In this document: positions 56,801 through 64,000 of the stretch, in pieces
How positions within the stretch are numbered: the first letter of the stretch is position 1
Layout of the letters: each line of letters opens with the position of its first letter
DNA from: Aurantiochytrium sp. KH105
Taxonomy: Eukaryota > Sar > Bigyra > Thraustochytrida > Thraustochytriidae
Assembly (NCBI GenBank): GCA_003116975.1
Contig: BGKB01000202.1
Coordinates: 36,329-100,328, forward strand
Length of the DNA stretch: 64,000 nucleotides
Direction: 5' to 3'
The notes under the pieces: generated by a model
Told to the model about the DNA's origin: nothing
Seen by the model: the letters and a program-made list of their open reading frames with translations, nothing else
Databases searched by the model: none
Translations under genes and position numbers: made by a program

Positions 56801-58178
56801 GATACTGCGATCAGCGCGCGCCGCGCCAGACGACGCAGACCTCGACGAATTGAGCCGCGCCGTGTCGGCCGCTCTGCTCACTTTTAAACACGTGCTTCGC
56901 GCTCTTGATACGGCCGACACGGGCCGACGCGGACGGCAGCTCGCCGTCAGCGCGACGATGCCCCTCTTCCAGGTCATCTGGCCAGACATTGCGGCGGTTT
57001 GTTCTCGCCTCATCCGCGTCGCCAGGCCTCAGGAGCAGACCGATCGCGTCGCGGACCCCCTCAACGCGACAGTAAATCTGGAGTTCCGCCAGCCCGGTAC
57101 GGGGGTTCCATACGGCCGCCAGAGCGCTATTCGTCTCATTACCATCTTTACAGGTCTCTACGACCAGCTCGCGTCGTGTTTCGGAGCCAGCGCAGCGCCT
57201 TTTGTGCCCGATATGATTGACCACATGGTCTCGAGCTTCGCCGTGTCCTCGGAACCCTCGTGCCTCAAGGCACTGGCGGCCCTGCCCCTCATGACGGGCA
57301 AGATTTGGAATGAGGCTGATCACAACGCCGACGCCGCTGCTCTCACGCGCGCCGTCTCTTTCATGGTGCGCGAGCTCACTCAGCTGCTCGTCCGTGCGGC
57401 GCCTTCGTCGCCGGGCCCGCAGGTAGGCGCGGGCAAGGCCTCACCGCATCTGCTCGAACCCCCTGTTCGTGTCGTTCTTTCGGACGATTTGGCTGACGGC
57501 GAGGTTGCGCGCTACTTTTTCACAATCTGTGATTTGGTCGTGCGCTCTCGCTCTGAAATCATGCTCCGCACGACGGTTCCCCTCGCTGCACATAATCCGC
57601 CCCAGCACCAACAGCGCCCACACCAAACGACTGCGACCGTACTCGAGGTATGCATTGTCGCCGCTGTTGACGTGCTGGATCAGGGCATGCAAGGGATGGG
57701 CTTTAACGTTCGACAGGGCCAGGCGGTGTGCAACTTTATCACGCAAGCCGTGAAAACCGCGAGCGCTTCGAGTGGCGAGGCCTCTGCCCTGGTGGCCGCA
57801 TATAAACCCTTTTTGCTAGCGGCTGCGCTGCACTTTCTCGCGGGCCAGGCCGATCAACGATACATGGTGCGCACGAACCTCGTGGTCGACCTCTTGCGCG
57901 CCGTGTTGCAGACCAAGGCGAATGGCTTTGATGCTGGCAGCACCCTCACAAACATCCTTACTTCTTCAGCTCACAGCAAGCTCCCAGCGCCCACCAAGCA
58001 GGCCGTCTATGACCGCCTCGAAAAGTTGCCACTTGATCCAGCCGCTTGCAAGGCAGCTGTTTCTGACGTCGCGCTCTTGCTCTCAGGTCACATGCAGCCC
58101 TCTGCGGCTGGACCGTGGCCTCCAGAGACAAGAGCAGAGACTGCTCATGGCGAGAATCAATTCGTCAACGTCGCCTAA
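53826..58178 (+). CDS. Importin-beta family karyopherin, transportin-3/importin-13-like (5' end unresolved)
   Basis: At least 1,450 codons from just after the ambiguous base. The visible N-terminus (D-K-V-A-F-F-A-S-Q-L-L-L-S-K-V-R-S-Q-W) matches HEAT repeat 2 of the Mtr10/TNPO3/IPO13 group. Later segments such as C-L-N-S-W and L-D-F-W fit the same group. These receptors carry SR-type splicing factors and other cargo through nuclear pores under Ran control. An insertion of about 270 residues (nt about 55240-56050) is Ser/Asn/Gly-rich, then acidic, and interrupts the helical array. The first helix pair is missing: no in-frame ATG exists between a stop at 53484 and residue M in Q-L-M-S. The start therefore lies in an unseen upstream exon or is hidden by the assembly problem at 53823. 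Confidence 0.85.
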   Translation, partial: RQGSEEKNTNRKTSPDVLKIGGQSHGKHADDQDKVAFFASQLLLSKVRSQWSKVNPQQRERVYQLMSNLIEGGMHGDTSPLIQSRFRLILAAVCVRSVLQRPSLLKTAVEKFMKPPIRDGFEFLRLIVEELELCWFFLNDEEKQATHATIIDLRTLTLDLLDRAMVLYGENNLAEDVAKSAIQCLNSWTASVIISEIPSENKTRKENQIVNLGIGLRQILMRRASGHAIAEWIAHLINRCEPGSALFQHSITILVDTLSDQSYTSILSLREDELENYRWGVDLLAGALLTAFDTVVQWRSTQPPADSDDLEAGYEDLAVDPMRLKWRGVCMGAAALCAQHLRCLLFFCEASRVRVVHILLYGVENPVDLPTLEACLDFWDVAGDGFHGCYSFIAEWRRRHPGGTLVRKLPAILTRDGSLELFSMLVTGFVSCTAASLRAQDGSAAGLRLRHRIFDTLINLCMCWPELEQRQLPDAPGAAQSTGFGGGLGAQNNSSNSSNSSGGSGASSTGGTTVNGVQDYRQLGQTNTDNKNSSSSNNNNNSNNNINSNGNGNGGLSGNGLWMSEGNGNKNGNRAMPSDQAPLGNGDGLRARNAGDSFVRHVLLLLHAKLRSEGMDNSLRLQAIVKCLIAVSEAEDSLEYDDDDDADDDSSDNENLEGDELLDEEDGTQNYAEGSDSLGGGSPNTFRSQNNDRSAQYMGKDWQGSGPDAAFRHQGDLTGSLSRPQSTSLSGQASPGTRQKPARTVSSESCGSTGRMSPVDEDLGESVNGSTRTMDSRGRTFSLSTNHTAQRRAAAASLASLWIDLLTDLMDWSWTTSDWSVRKAVCELLGEVTRIARTRASSPINGHGPGSALCQAIGYLLTSVAVVNGNTCLEASQALLNLGRKAAVKPWVLKELQSCQFVVSPVNANGQFRHDKQVKVLTGVEGLVLHFDEAEEVRNAFVLSPLTCAIVRESITNLAFRYVHLLRHTQETEARVQMLRGCLERQLGPSAQILRSARAAPDDADLDELSRAVSAALLTFKHVLRALDTADTGRRGRQLAVSATMPLFQVIWPDIAAVCSRLIRVARPQEQTDRVADPLNATVNLEFRQPGTGVPYGRQSAIRLITIFTGLYDQLASCFGASAAPFVPDMIDHMVSSFAVSSEPSCLKALAALPLMTGKIWNEADHNADAAALTRAVSFMVRELTQLLVRAAPSSPGPQVGAGKASPHLLEPPVRVVLSDDLADGEVARYFFTICDLVVRSRSEIMLRTTVPLAAHNPPQHQQRPHQTTATVLEVCIVAAVDVLDQGMQGMGFNVRQGQAVCNFITQAVKTASASSGEASALVAAYKPFLLAAALHFLAGQADQRYMVRTNLVVDLLRAVLQTKANGFDAGSTLTNILTSSAHSKLPAPTKQAVYDRLEKLPLDPAACKAAVSDVALLLSGHMQPSAAGPWPPETRAETAHGENQFVNVA

Positions 58179-58531
58179 GACTTTGCATGTCTCTTCAGAA
58201 CCTCGCTGTGCCTTGAATGAGCGAGGCTGCGCAAGGTCTTAACGAACCTACCTGGTCGGTGATGCATTCCTCCTCGAACAATAAAGAAAGTAAAAAAGAA
58301 AAGAAAATGAAAATGAGAGAAGCTCTTTCGGTTGACTGCTTGGTACTCTGTCGCTTCGGGTTTTGGTCCATCTACATGAGCTGGCTCGTGAGTCTTGCGG
58401 ACGTAAATGTAGGTCACAAGACGATAGCGAGATTTTTTCCTCAGCCTTTGGCCTCTTTGCCTCTACAACAAGGCCAACATAGCCCAACAAACAAATACAG
58501 AATAAAAGATCTCTTGATCAACCAGCGCAAC
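58179..58531. other. Intergenic region between karyopherin and COA4
   Basis: About 350 bp between two genes on the plus strand. It is A-rich, with an AATAAAG at about 58279 and AATAAAAG shortly before the COA4 start. No additional gene is seen. Confidence 0.5.
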
Positions 58532-59034
58532 ATGGACACCGACGAACAGGTTGAGCGCGCAGGCTGCGCGCAGCAGTACGAGGATCTGCAGCTCTGCATG
58601 GCGGACAACGATCGCGACTGGGCCAAGGTAAGTAGGGAGCGCTCGTTTGCAAGCGTCAAGGTCAAGGGGTCAATGACCATGGCTCATCGTGCTCTCGGTA
58701 AGCCAAACCAGGCCTACTTGCCTGTCTAGCTGTCATCGTTGTCCGCGTCTAGATGGCTATTTTTTTGCGAGAAAGACTCACCCACCCGCCCACCCACCCA
58801 CCAGCATTAGATTGGCATTCCCTTGCATTGCGTTGCATTGCATTGCACTATTGTCGCAAAAGGCTGAGGTTGTGTTTTCGATGGCCAACTCAAGCAAGAG
58901 AGACTGACGAAAATGAAAATGCCTGGTGCTTTACACAACAACAGTGTCAAGAAAAGGTCAAGGCTTGGAAACACTGCTTCAATGGAGCGAAGAATTCTGA
59001 GAACTCGGGACCTACAAAGCCTGCTTCAAAGTAA
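58532..59034 (+). CDS. COA4: COA4-like twin CX9C mitochondrial protein (two exons)
   Basis: Exons 58532-58627 and 58945-59034 join in phase 0 to encode 61 residues. The first exon carries C-A-Q-Q-Y-E-D-L-Q-L-C and the second C-Q-E-K-V-K-A-W-K-H-C, a twin CX9C (CHCH) pair. The R-A-G-C start, the D-W-x-K-C bridge and the F-N after the last Cys resemble human COA4 (CHCHD8) and yeast Coa4/Cmc3. These are intermembrane-space proteins oxidised by Mia40 and needed for cytochrome c oxidase assembly. The donor is GTAAGT; the acceptor is a purine-containing CAACAG. Confidence 0.88.
58628..58944 (+). other. COA4 intron
   Basis: A 317-bp intron containing (CCCA)n near 58779-58802 and TTGCATTGCATTG repeats near 58822-58847. 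The acceptor lacks a clear pyrimidine tract. Confidence 0.85.
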
Positions 59035-59820
59035 ACGAGGCCTCGTGAGTAGCAATAGGTAACGAATGCAAATCAACTCTCTGCGGTTGGAATGGAAACG
59101 TGCACGCCTAGCATAGCACACCAAAGACCACTCCTTTGCCGAGGTCACTGTTCTACGGATCCACTTTGACTTCCGACGGTTGCGCCTTCTCCCGTCGCCG
59201 AGGAACCGCGAGAGAGTGTAGAAGAAACGTGAGAGCGATGAAGGGGGGGGGGGGAGGAATACGTACTCTGAATACGATAGTAGCCCGAAAGTCATATTGT
59301 TTCATGCTTCCTCGTTGTCGTATAACGCTCGATCGATTGCAGCCGCAAAACGCGCGCGAGCGTCCGCTCCTTCGTTCGAGTCTGAGCACCATAATGACAG
59401 CTTGCAAGTACGAAAAATGCGTTGTGCAAATTGGGGTTCCGCAACAGTTGACTCCAGTTTTGGCGTTGTGATCGATCGATCGATTGACAATCGAAAGGGC
59501 AAGGTTTTGGCCAGACACGAATCAACCCCCGCGCGTGGCAGTCCCGGGCGCGGACAGAGCCAGGGGCAGACGTCTAGGTGGGGGCGCGAGCGCAGTTAGG
59601 GCGAAGGCTCGGTCTCTGTCTGTCGGGACGGGATCGAGTCGGCGGCCAAGGTGTTTGACGCTTTCTTTCGCCTCGCCATTCTCGGAACGGCAAAAGCCCT
59701 TTGGGGAGGGAGGGAACTCGAGCGGACGATTTCGTTGGGAATTACACCAACTTCGAAGAAGAAGAAGAAGAAGAAGAAGAAGGAATTGGACTGTTCGTCT
59801 ATTTCGCGAGAAATTTCACC
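59035..59820. other. Intergenic region with G-run and AAG repeat before SCAPER
   Basis: About 790 bp. It has an uninterrupted G run at about 59240-59252, GATCGATCGATC palindromes near 59470, and an (AAG)n run at about 59755-59783 in the probable 5' untranslated region of the next gene. No gene is recognised. Confidence 0.55.
59755..59783 (+). repeat. (AAG)n microsatellite upstream of SCAPER
   Basis: About nine triplets, 40 bp before the start codon at 59821. Same motif as the coding run at 46014. Confidence 0.92.
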
Positions 59821-62800
59821 ATGGCCACAACTCCTTCGTTCTTCTTGCTGACCCCTCTTGAAGATGAGGAAGATCACCTTTCCGAAAATGAAGAGAGGGA
59901 CGACCCTGAAGACCTGGCCGTAGGCACTACGAAACAGACAAAGGCCCAAGTCCCCATAGGATCCGCTAGCACCGATGCTGGCGGCGCTTGGACCCAGGTT
60001 CGAAGCCGTAAGCCTCAGAAGAAAAAGCCCTCGCGAAGCACCAAGCCCACGGAACGACGAAGAAGCTCTTCGAGCAGCGTAGGCAGCTTCCCTGGAAATT
60101 CGTCCACAGCCTCGTCAGAATCATCGAACGAGAGCAGAGGAAACCGTCGCAAATCTAATGACCTTGCGCTGCAGTCGCGCTGGAAACCACAGAGCCAGCA
60201 TCAGTCCCATCAGCAAACTTCGCATGGTCCGCGTCTGAGCGCCCATCGTGACTCCAGATTAGGCCGCGCGTGGACGCAAGACAACGTCCAGCGCGCCCCT
60301 AACCAGCTTCGCAAACCAGGTGCCGTCTCTTGGCATGTGCCGCATCATGGCCATCCCTCTCAGCGTCGCGAACCCTCTGAGGAAACCAAGCTTGCGCGCA
60401 ATGAAGATACGAGACCTGATTCCGCGAAGAGCGCCCACGAACACCGAAAGAAGCCTGCGGTCAAGACACACGATCCCAATCGTCCCAGCCATTCTATTGG
60501 CTGCAATGGCAAGAGCAACAACAACAACAACAACAATCACAACAATAACGAAAAAGACGACATGGAGGTCGGTACTTTGAATTCATCGAAACAGGCTGGA
60601 GGAGATACTGCTTGTGGCGATGATGGTATCCGGCCGGCAAATACTCGCTCTTCTTTCATTGCCTCTTCCTGCTCTTCTTCGTCTCGTCCTTCGGTCGTTC
60701 AGAAGCCAAACGACCTCAGCGATGCGAGACACCCTGAAGTGCATGGCAGCAACCAAAACGCTTGTTCTGATGCAGAACAGCAGGAAGGCCAAAATGGCGT
60801 ACCTGAGACCGACATCGATACCACTTGTGGGCTTGATGCAGCGACAGGCGTCGAGATAGACAAGGGCCCAAAGGCCGATGAGAATATTGACGCTTGCTCG
60901 ATCAGAGACGACAAAAGCAACGCAGGCGCTGCAGCAGCGAATGAAGCGGCCAACGAGGGTTCTGACACGGAAGCACCATATGACAGTGAGCACGAACGAT
61001 CTCTGGATGCGATCAATCGCGAGAAACTTCGCGCAAAGATATGGAACATCCTTTTTCGCAATGTGACGCGAACCATCGACGAGTTGTACTACATGTGCGA
61101 GTTCGACAGCTCCGACGAACAATGTGGCAAGGCAGAGGATCTTTTGTCCACGTGTCTCACCGACTTTGGCGAATTGCGCGCTCGCATTCAGGCCCAGACT
61201 GCCAGTGCACGCCAGGGACCTGGCAAGGCCTCTTTTACAGGAAGACCCGGGTCCGCAAAAGCTCTGGCATGGGAAGTGCGCAAGAGTCAGGCGGTACCAT
61301 CACCAGTGACGTTACTTTTTGGTTCGCATCTGCAGGAGGAAGAAGGTGGGCTTGAGAGCGCTGGTCTGGAGACAAGAGTTGCCTTGGATGCAGCGGCCGA
61401 GGAAGAAATGTCTTTGCTGCACCAACGTTCGCTGCAAAGCCTCAACGCCTCATCAACTAGTGGCACAATTGATTTCAATAGCAGTAATACGGAACCTTCG
61501 CTTTCCAGCGACGACCGCGTCGGCCAGACAGCGCAAGAACTTCCAAAGTCGGTCTCTACGTCCTCGGCATGGGTGCGCAAGCCACGCATCGTCACCGAGT
61601 CTCCACGAAGAGCGGCACAGCCATATGGAACTGCCTCGTTCCGTGCTGGTGGGCAAGGTCTCCAAACAAGAGGTAGTGTCGTGCTGCGAAGACCCACGCC
61701 CGTGCGAGCAGGACCGCTTTCTTCATCATCTTCAAAAAAGCGCGTCTCTCTTCGCGTTGCCACCGCCCCGATCTCAGCACAAGAGACCTCATTCACTCAA
61801 TCATCTCCACGAGAAGAAGATTTGGGAATTGTATCCGCGTCGGCGCGCGATGAAAGTCGTCAAGGGGGTGAATCGGTCGCCGAGGACCCAGAGGAATCTG
61901 CTTTTGGAGTCCACAGGGCAGCCAAGAGTGCAGGGCCAGCGCCATCGCCTCGGCCCTCAGTTTTCACCTTTGATGATGTCGAAGACGCCGAGAGTGGTCT
62001 TCGATGGGGAGACGAAGAAGTCGGGCTAACGCAAGATGCGGTGAACTCCATGGACATTGTCTCGCCCAACAGGAAGCGCTCCTGTGATGTATGCAGGCGT
62101 CGCGTGGTGCCGGCTGTGGGGGATCAGGAGACGTGTTCGGCATGCCTTAGCAAGGCAGGAATGCTACGCACGCTGCACCAAAAGCTCTCCAGCCCAGAGC
62201 GCCGCAAGCCAAGTCCGTCCGAGACGAAGAGAAGGCAAACCCAGAAGCAGACCACGGCGCGTTTGAACAGGGAGAAAATCGACTTGCAGCGGCAAGCCAA
62301 GCTGCGACTTCAGACCTCGCGACAGGAGCAGATTGCAAAGACTAAAGAAGAAGTCATGCTCGCGCAAAATCGTGCCATCCACGAGCGACTCGAACGAGCA
62401 GCCGTTGCGCGAGAGGCCAAGCTCAAGAGCGTTGCGAAAAAGGCCGAAAACGAGGCTCGCAAGGTTAACGAGGTCCAGTTCATCAACGAGATGACTGAGC
62501 AGGATCGCACAGCGCAGCTGCACAAAAAGCTCGAGGACGGGGAGAAGCGGCGTCTTGTATTCATCGGGTCAATTCGCGAAAAGGCAGAGAAGCAGAACGA
62601 GCGCGTCGAGGCTCGTCGTCTTCGCGAAGAAGATCGCGAGCGCCAGCTGCGCGAGGCCATGCAGAAGCGACACGAAGAAGCCGAACGACGCAAAGCCGAG
62701 GCGCTCGAGGAACAGCGCAGAAAACTCGACGAAATGGTCATTGAAGCCTCCGCAAAGGTGAGCGAGCGGCGCACAGAGATGGAGAAGGAACGCGAGGCCA

Positions 62801-64000
62801 AGCTCGCGTTGCAACGGGAGCGCGCAGAGCGCGCAGAGCAGGAGCGACGTCGTTTCCTCCTGGCCAAACGAACATCGAGTCGGGCCTCGACGTCGTCACC
62901 GCTCGTCCCACAGGAAAGCGACTCTCAGACACACATGAACGCCGGAGGAAGTGGCCATGCTGGGTCGGGGTTGACAGAAGCGGCCGTATCTAGCGCTGGC
63001 AACACCTTGGCGTCGTCGTCCTCATCCACAGCGGCAGCGAGCGAAACGGTAGGCTCAAGTCTTCTCGGGCACTCGCACAACGCAGGAAGCTTGCACGTTG
63101 CGAATCCGCCTACTTCGATGCTTGGAGGGGGGATTGGATCCAACGCCGGAAGCCCACGCGCATCAGGTTCGTGGTCAGCAGAGGAGGAAGCAGCAGAGAA
63201 GGCACGCTTTGCTGAGGAGGTAACACGGTCCGCAGAGGAGATGCAAATTCGAGAAAAGCAAATGAAAAAGCGGGCGCGCAAGGTCAAGGCGCGCATTGCC
63301 TCTCTGAGCGACCCGCAGGAGACGCTGAGTGCCTCCAGTCAAGGCAAGTCCCGGCGTTTGCAGGGACTCCTGGATAGCTTGCGCGCAGGTTCTGAGCAAA
63401 AGGTGGAAGCCCTTGACACGCTTGCTCGTCTTGTACGGGATAGCGTAAAAGGCGTGATTTGCGAAGCGAGTCTTGCGGCTATGATTGGTGTTTGCGTGGG
63501 TGAGTTGGGAAAGGGCCCGGTGCAGTCCGCTGGTGTGCTTTCGAGCGCACTTGCCGCTCTACATGCAATGTGCGTGTCCACATCTGCTGTGTTGGAGTCA
63601 CTTTTGGACTCTGGGCGCGTGACTGCTGTCATTGATGTGTGCGTGCAGCTCTTGCGGACGCCTGTATCTCGGGACAACGTGCAGGCGCTCATCTTTGGGC
63701 TACATATTGTCTCTTCCGTCTTGAGCTGCGCTCGTGGGCGCGCCAAATCGCGTCATTTGGGCGCAGAGCTGGTCCGACTTTGCATTTACTCCTCGCTGGC
63801 GCTTCGCTCCGGCGAGCGTTGCGCACAAATCAAGTGCGGGAAGCGCTGGGAGAGCACCGGATGCCCTGATGTGCGCGAAGCTGTCGATTTTGTTGTGAGC
63901 AGTTTAGGGCTCTTTGAGAGTATGGCAGGTGTTGTTCTCGCAGAACACGCAAAGGATTCCCCCGTGGACACCACGACGAGTGCCGTCGTGGACACGCTTC
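59821..64000 (+). CDS. SCAPER: SCAPER homologue (3' end beyond the window)
   Basis: An open frame from the ATG at 59821 to the window end, 1,393 codons so far. The N-terminus is disordered with Ser/Gln/His/Asn runs. Residues about 395-490 match the SCAPER N-terminal domain: I-N-R-E-K-L-R-A-K-I-W-N-I-L, D-E-L-Y-Y-M-C-E, and later L-A-W-E-V-R-K. A C-x2-C...C-x2-C zinc-finger-like element lies near 754-775. A long charged coiled coil occupies about 797-1015. The C-terminal part (from about 1,160) is helical and repeat-like. In animals SCAPER associates with cyclin A at the ER and influences cell cycle and cilia. This protein is already as long as the human one (about 1,400) and is incomplete. 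Confidence 0.88.
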   Translation, partial: MATTPSFFLLTPLEDEEDHLSENEERDDPEDLAVGTTKQTKAQVPIGSASTDAGGAWTQVRSRKPQKKKPSRSTKPTERRRSSSSSVGSFPGNSSTASSESSNESRGNRRKSNDLALQSRWKPQSQHQSHQQTSHGPRLSAHRDSRLGRAWTQDNVQRAPNQLRKPGAVSWHVPHHGHPSQRREPSEETKLARNEDTRPDSAKSAHEHRKKPAVKTHDPNRPSHSIGCNGKSNNNNNNNHNNNEKDDMEVGTLNSSKQAGGDTACGDDGIRPANTRSSFIASSCSSSSRPSVVQKPNDLSDARHPEVHGSNQNACSDAEQQEGQNGVPETDIDTTCGLDAATGVEIDKGPKADENIDACSIRDDKSNAGAAAANEAANEGSDTEAPYDSEHERSLDAINREKLRAKIWNILFRNVTRTIDELYYMCEFDSSDEQCGKAEDLLSTCLTDFGELRARIQAQTASARQGPGKASFTGRPGSAKALAWEVRKSQAVPSPVTLLFGSHLQEEEGGLESAGLETRVALDAAAEEEMSLLHQRSLQSLNASSTSGTIDFNSSNTEPSLSSDDRVGQTAQELPKSVSTSSAWVRKPRIVTESPRRAAQPYGTASFRAGGQGLQTRGSVVLRRPTPVRAGPLSSSSSKKRVSLRVATAPISAQETSFTQSSPREEDLGIVSASARDESRQGGESVAEDPEESAFGVHRAAKSAGPAPSPRPSVFTFDDVEDAESGLRWGDEEVGLTQDAVNSMDIVSPNRKRSCDVCRRRVVPAVGDQETCSACLSKAGMLRTLHQKLSSPERRKPSPSETKRRQTQKQTTARLNREKIDLQRQAKLRLQTSRQEQIAKTKEEVMLAQNRAIHERLERAAVAREAKLKSVAKKAENEARKVNEVQFINEMTEQDRTAQLHKKLEDGEKRRLVFIGSIREKAEKQNERVEARRLREEDRERQLREAMQKRHEEAERRKAEALEEQRRKLDEMVIEASAKVSERRTEMEKEREAKLALQRERAERAEQERRRFLLAKRTSSRASTSSPLVPQESDSQTHMNAGGSGHAGSGLTEAAVSSAGNTLASSSSSTAAASETVGSSLLGHSHNAGSLHVANPPTSMLGGGIGSNAGSPRASGSWSAEEEAAEKARFAEEVTRSAEEMQIREKQMKKRARKVKARIASLSDPQETLSASSQGKSRRLQGLLDSLRAGSEQKVEALDTLARLVRDSVKGVICEASLAAMIGVCVGELGKGPVQSAGVLSSALAALHAMCVSTSAVLESLLDSGRVTAVIDVCVQLLRTPVSRDNVQALIFGLHIVSSVLSCARGRAKSRHLGAELVRLCIYSSLALRSGERCAQIKCGKRWESTGCPDVREAVDFVVSSLGLFESMAGVVLAEHAKDSPVDTTTSAVVDTL

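Noticed and set aside
1-64000. tRNA, 5S or spliceosomal snRNA genes
   Set aside because: I scanned by eye for B-box-like GGTTCGA sequences with pairing stems and for known snRNA starts and found none convincing. A covariance-model search would be needed to exclude them.
1-64000. Transposons or integrated viral genes
   Set aside because: No reverse transcriptase, transposase, integrase or capsid-like motifs were seen, and no long terminal or inverted repeats were recognised.

Overview
The window reads as nuclear DNA of a GC-rich, intron-poor eukaryotic microbe. Genes are long and mostly uninterrupted: one single exon encodes about 4,000 residues. The few introns are short (146-478 bp) with GT...AG ends. 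The gene set is eukaryotic housekeeping: an Sm protein, TSR2, EMC3, COA4, ISCA1, a karyopherin, SCAPER and a giant ubiquitin protease. AP2-type DNA-binding domains together with a LOV photosensor domain suggest a stramenopile-like protist. A thraustochytrid (Labyrinthulomycetes) would fit the GC content and compactness, but this is inference, not shown by a marker gene.

Layout, left to right. 0-9 kb: a five-finger RanBP2-type zinc-finger/RS protein (-), an acidic/basic U1-type zinc-finger protein (+), TSR2 (-, one intron), a LOV-GTP cyclohydrolase II fusion (-), a VKOR-family oxidoreductase (+) and a nucleoside hydrolase (-). 9-10.4 kb: EMC3 (+, two introns). 10.4-14.5 kb: a gene-poor stretch. 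14.5-20.7 kb: a His-rich orphan with a possible TIR-like C-terminus, SmD3, and a small cytochrome b5 with one intron. 20.9-33 kb: a 4,028-residue ubiquitin-specific protease (-). 34-40 kb: two orphans and a two-AP2-domain protein. 43-49 kb: an orphan, ISCA1 (-) and a Calx-beta/RCC1 protein (-). 50.8-52.3 kb: an ankyrin protein. 53.8-58.2 kb: a transportin-3/importin-13-like karyopherin whose 5' end is unresolved at the only ambiguous base in the window. 58.5-59.0 kb: COA4. 59.8-64 kb: a SCAPER homologue running off the end.

Neighbouring genes mostly alternate in strand. Convergent pairs are separated by about 180-390 bp. Divergent or upstream spaces are 0.2-3.5 kb, very GC-rich, and loaded with tetra- and pentanucleotide tandem repeats. 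There is no operon-like pathway clustering, and I saw no mobile element, rRNA or tRNA gene, or CRISPR array.

The strongest candidate for something new is the LOV-GTP cyclohydrolase II protein (4495-6036, -). A blue-light flavin-binding sensor is joined in one chain to the enzyme for the first committed step of riboflavin (hence FMN) synthesis. This suggests light- or flavin-dependent control of flavin production. It is divergently paired with a VKOR-family thiol oxidoreductase gene.
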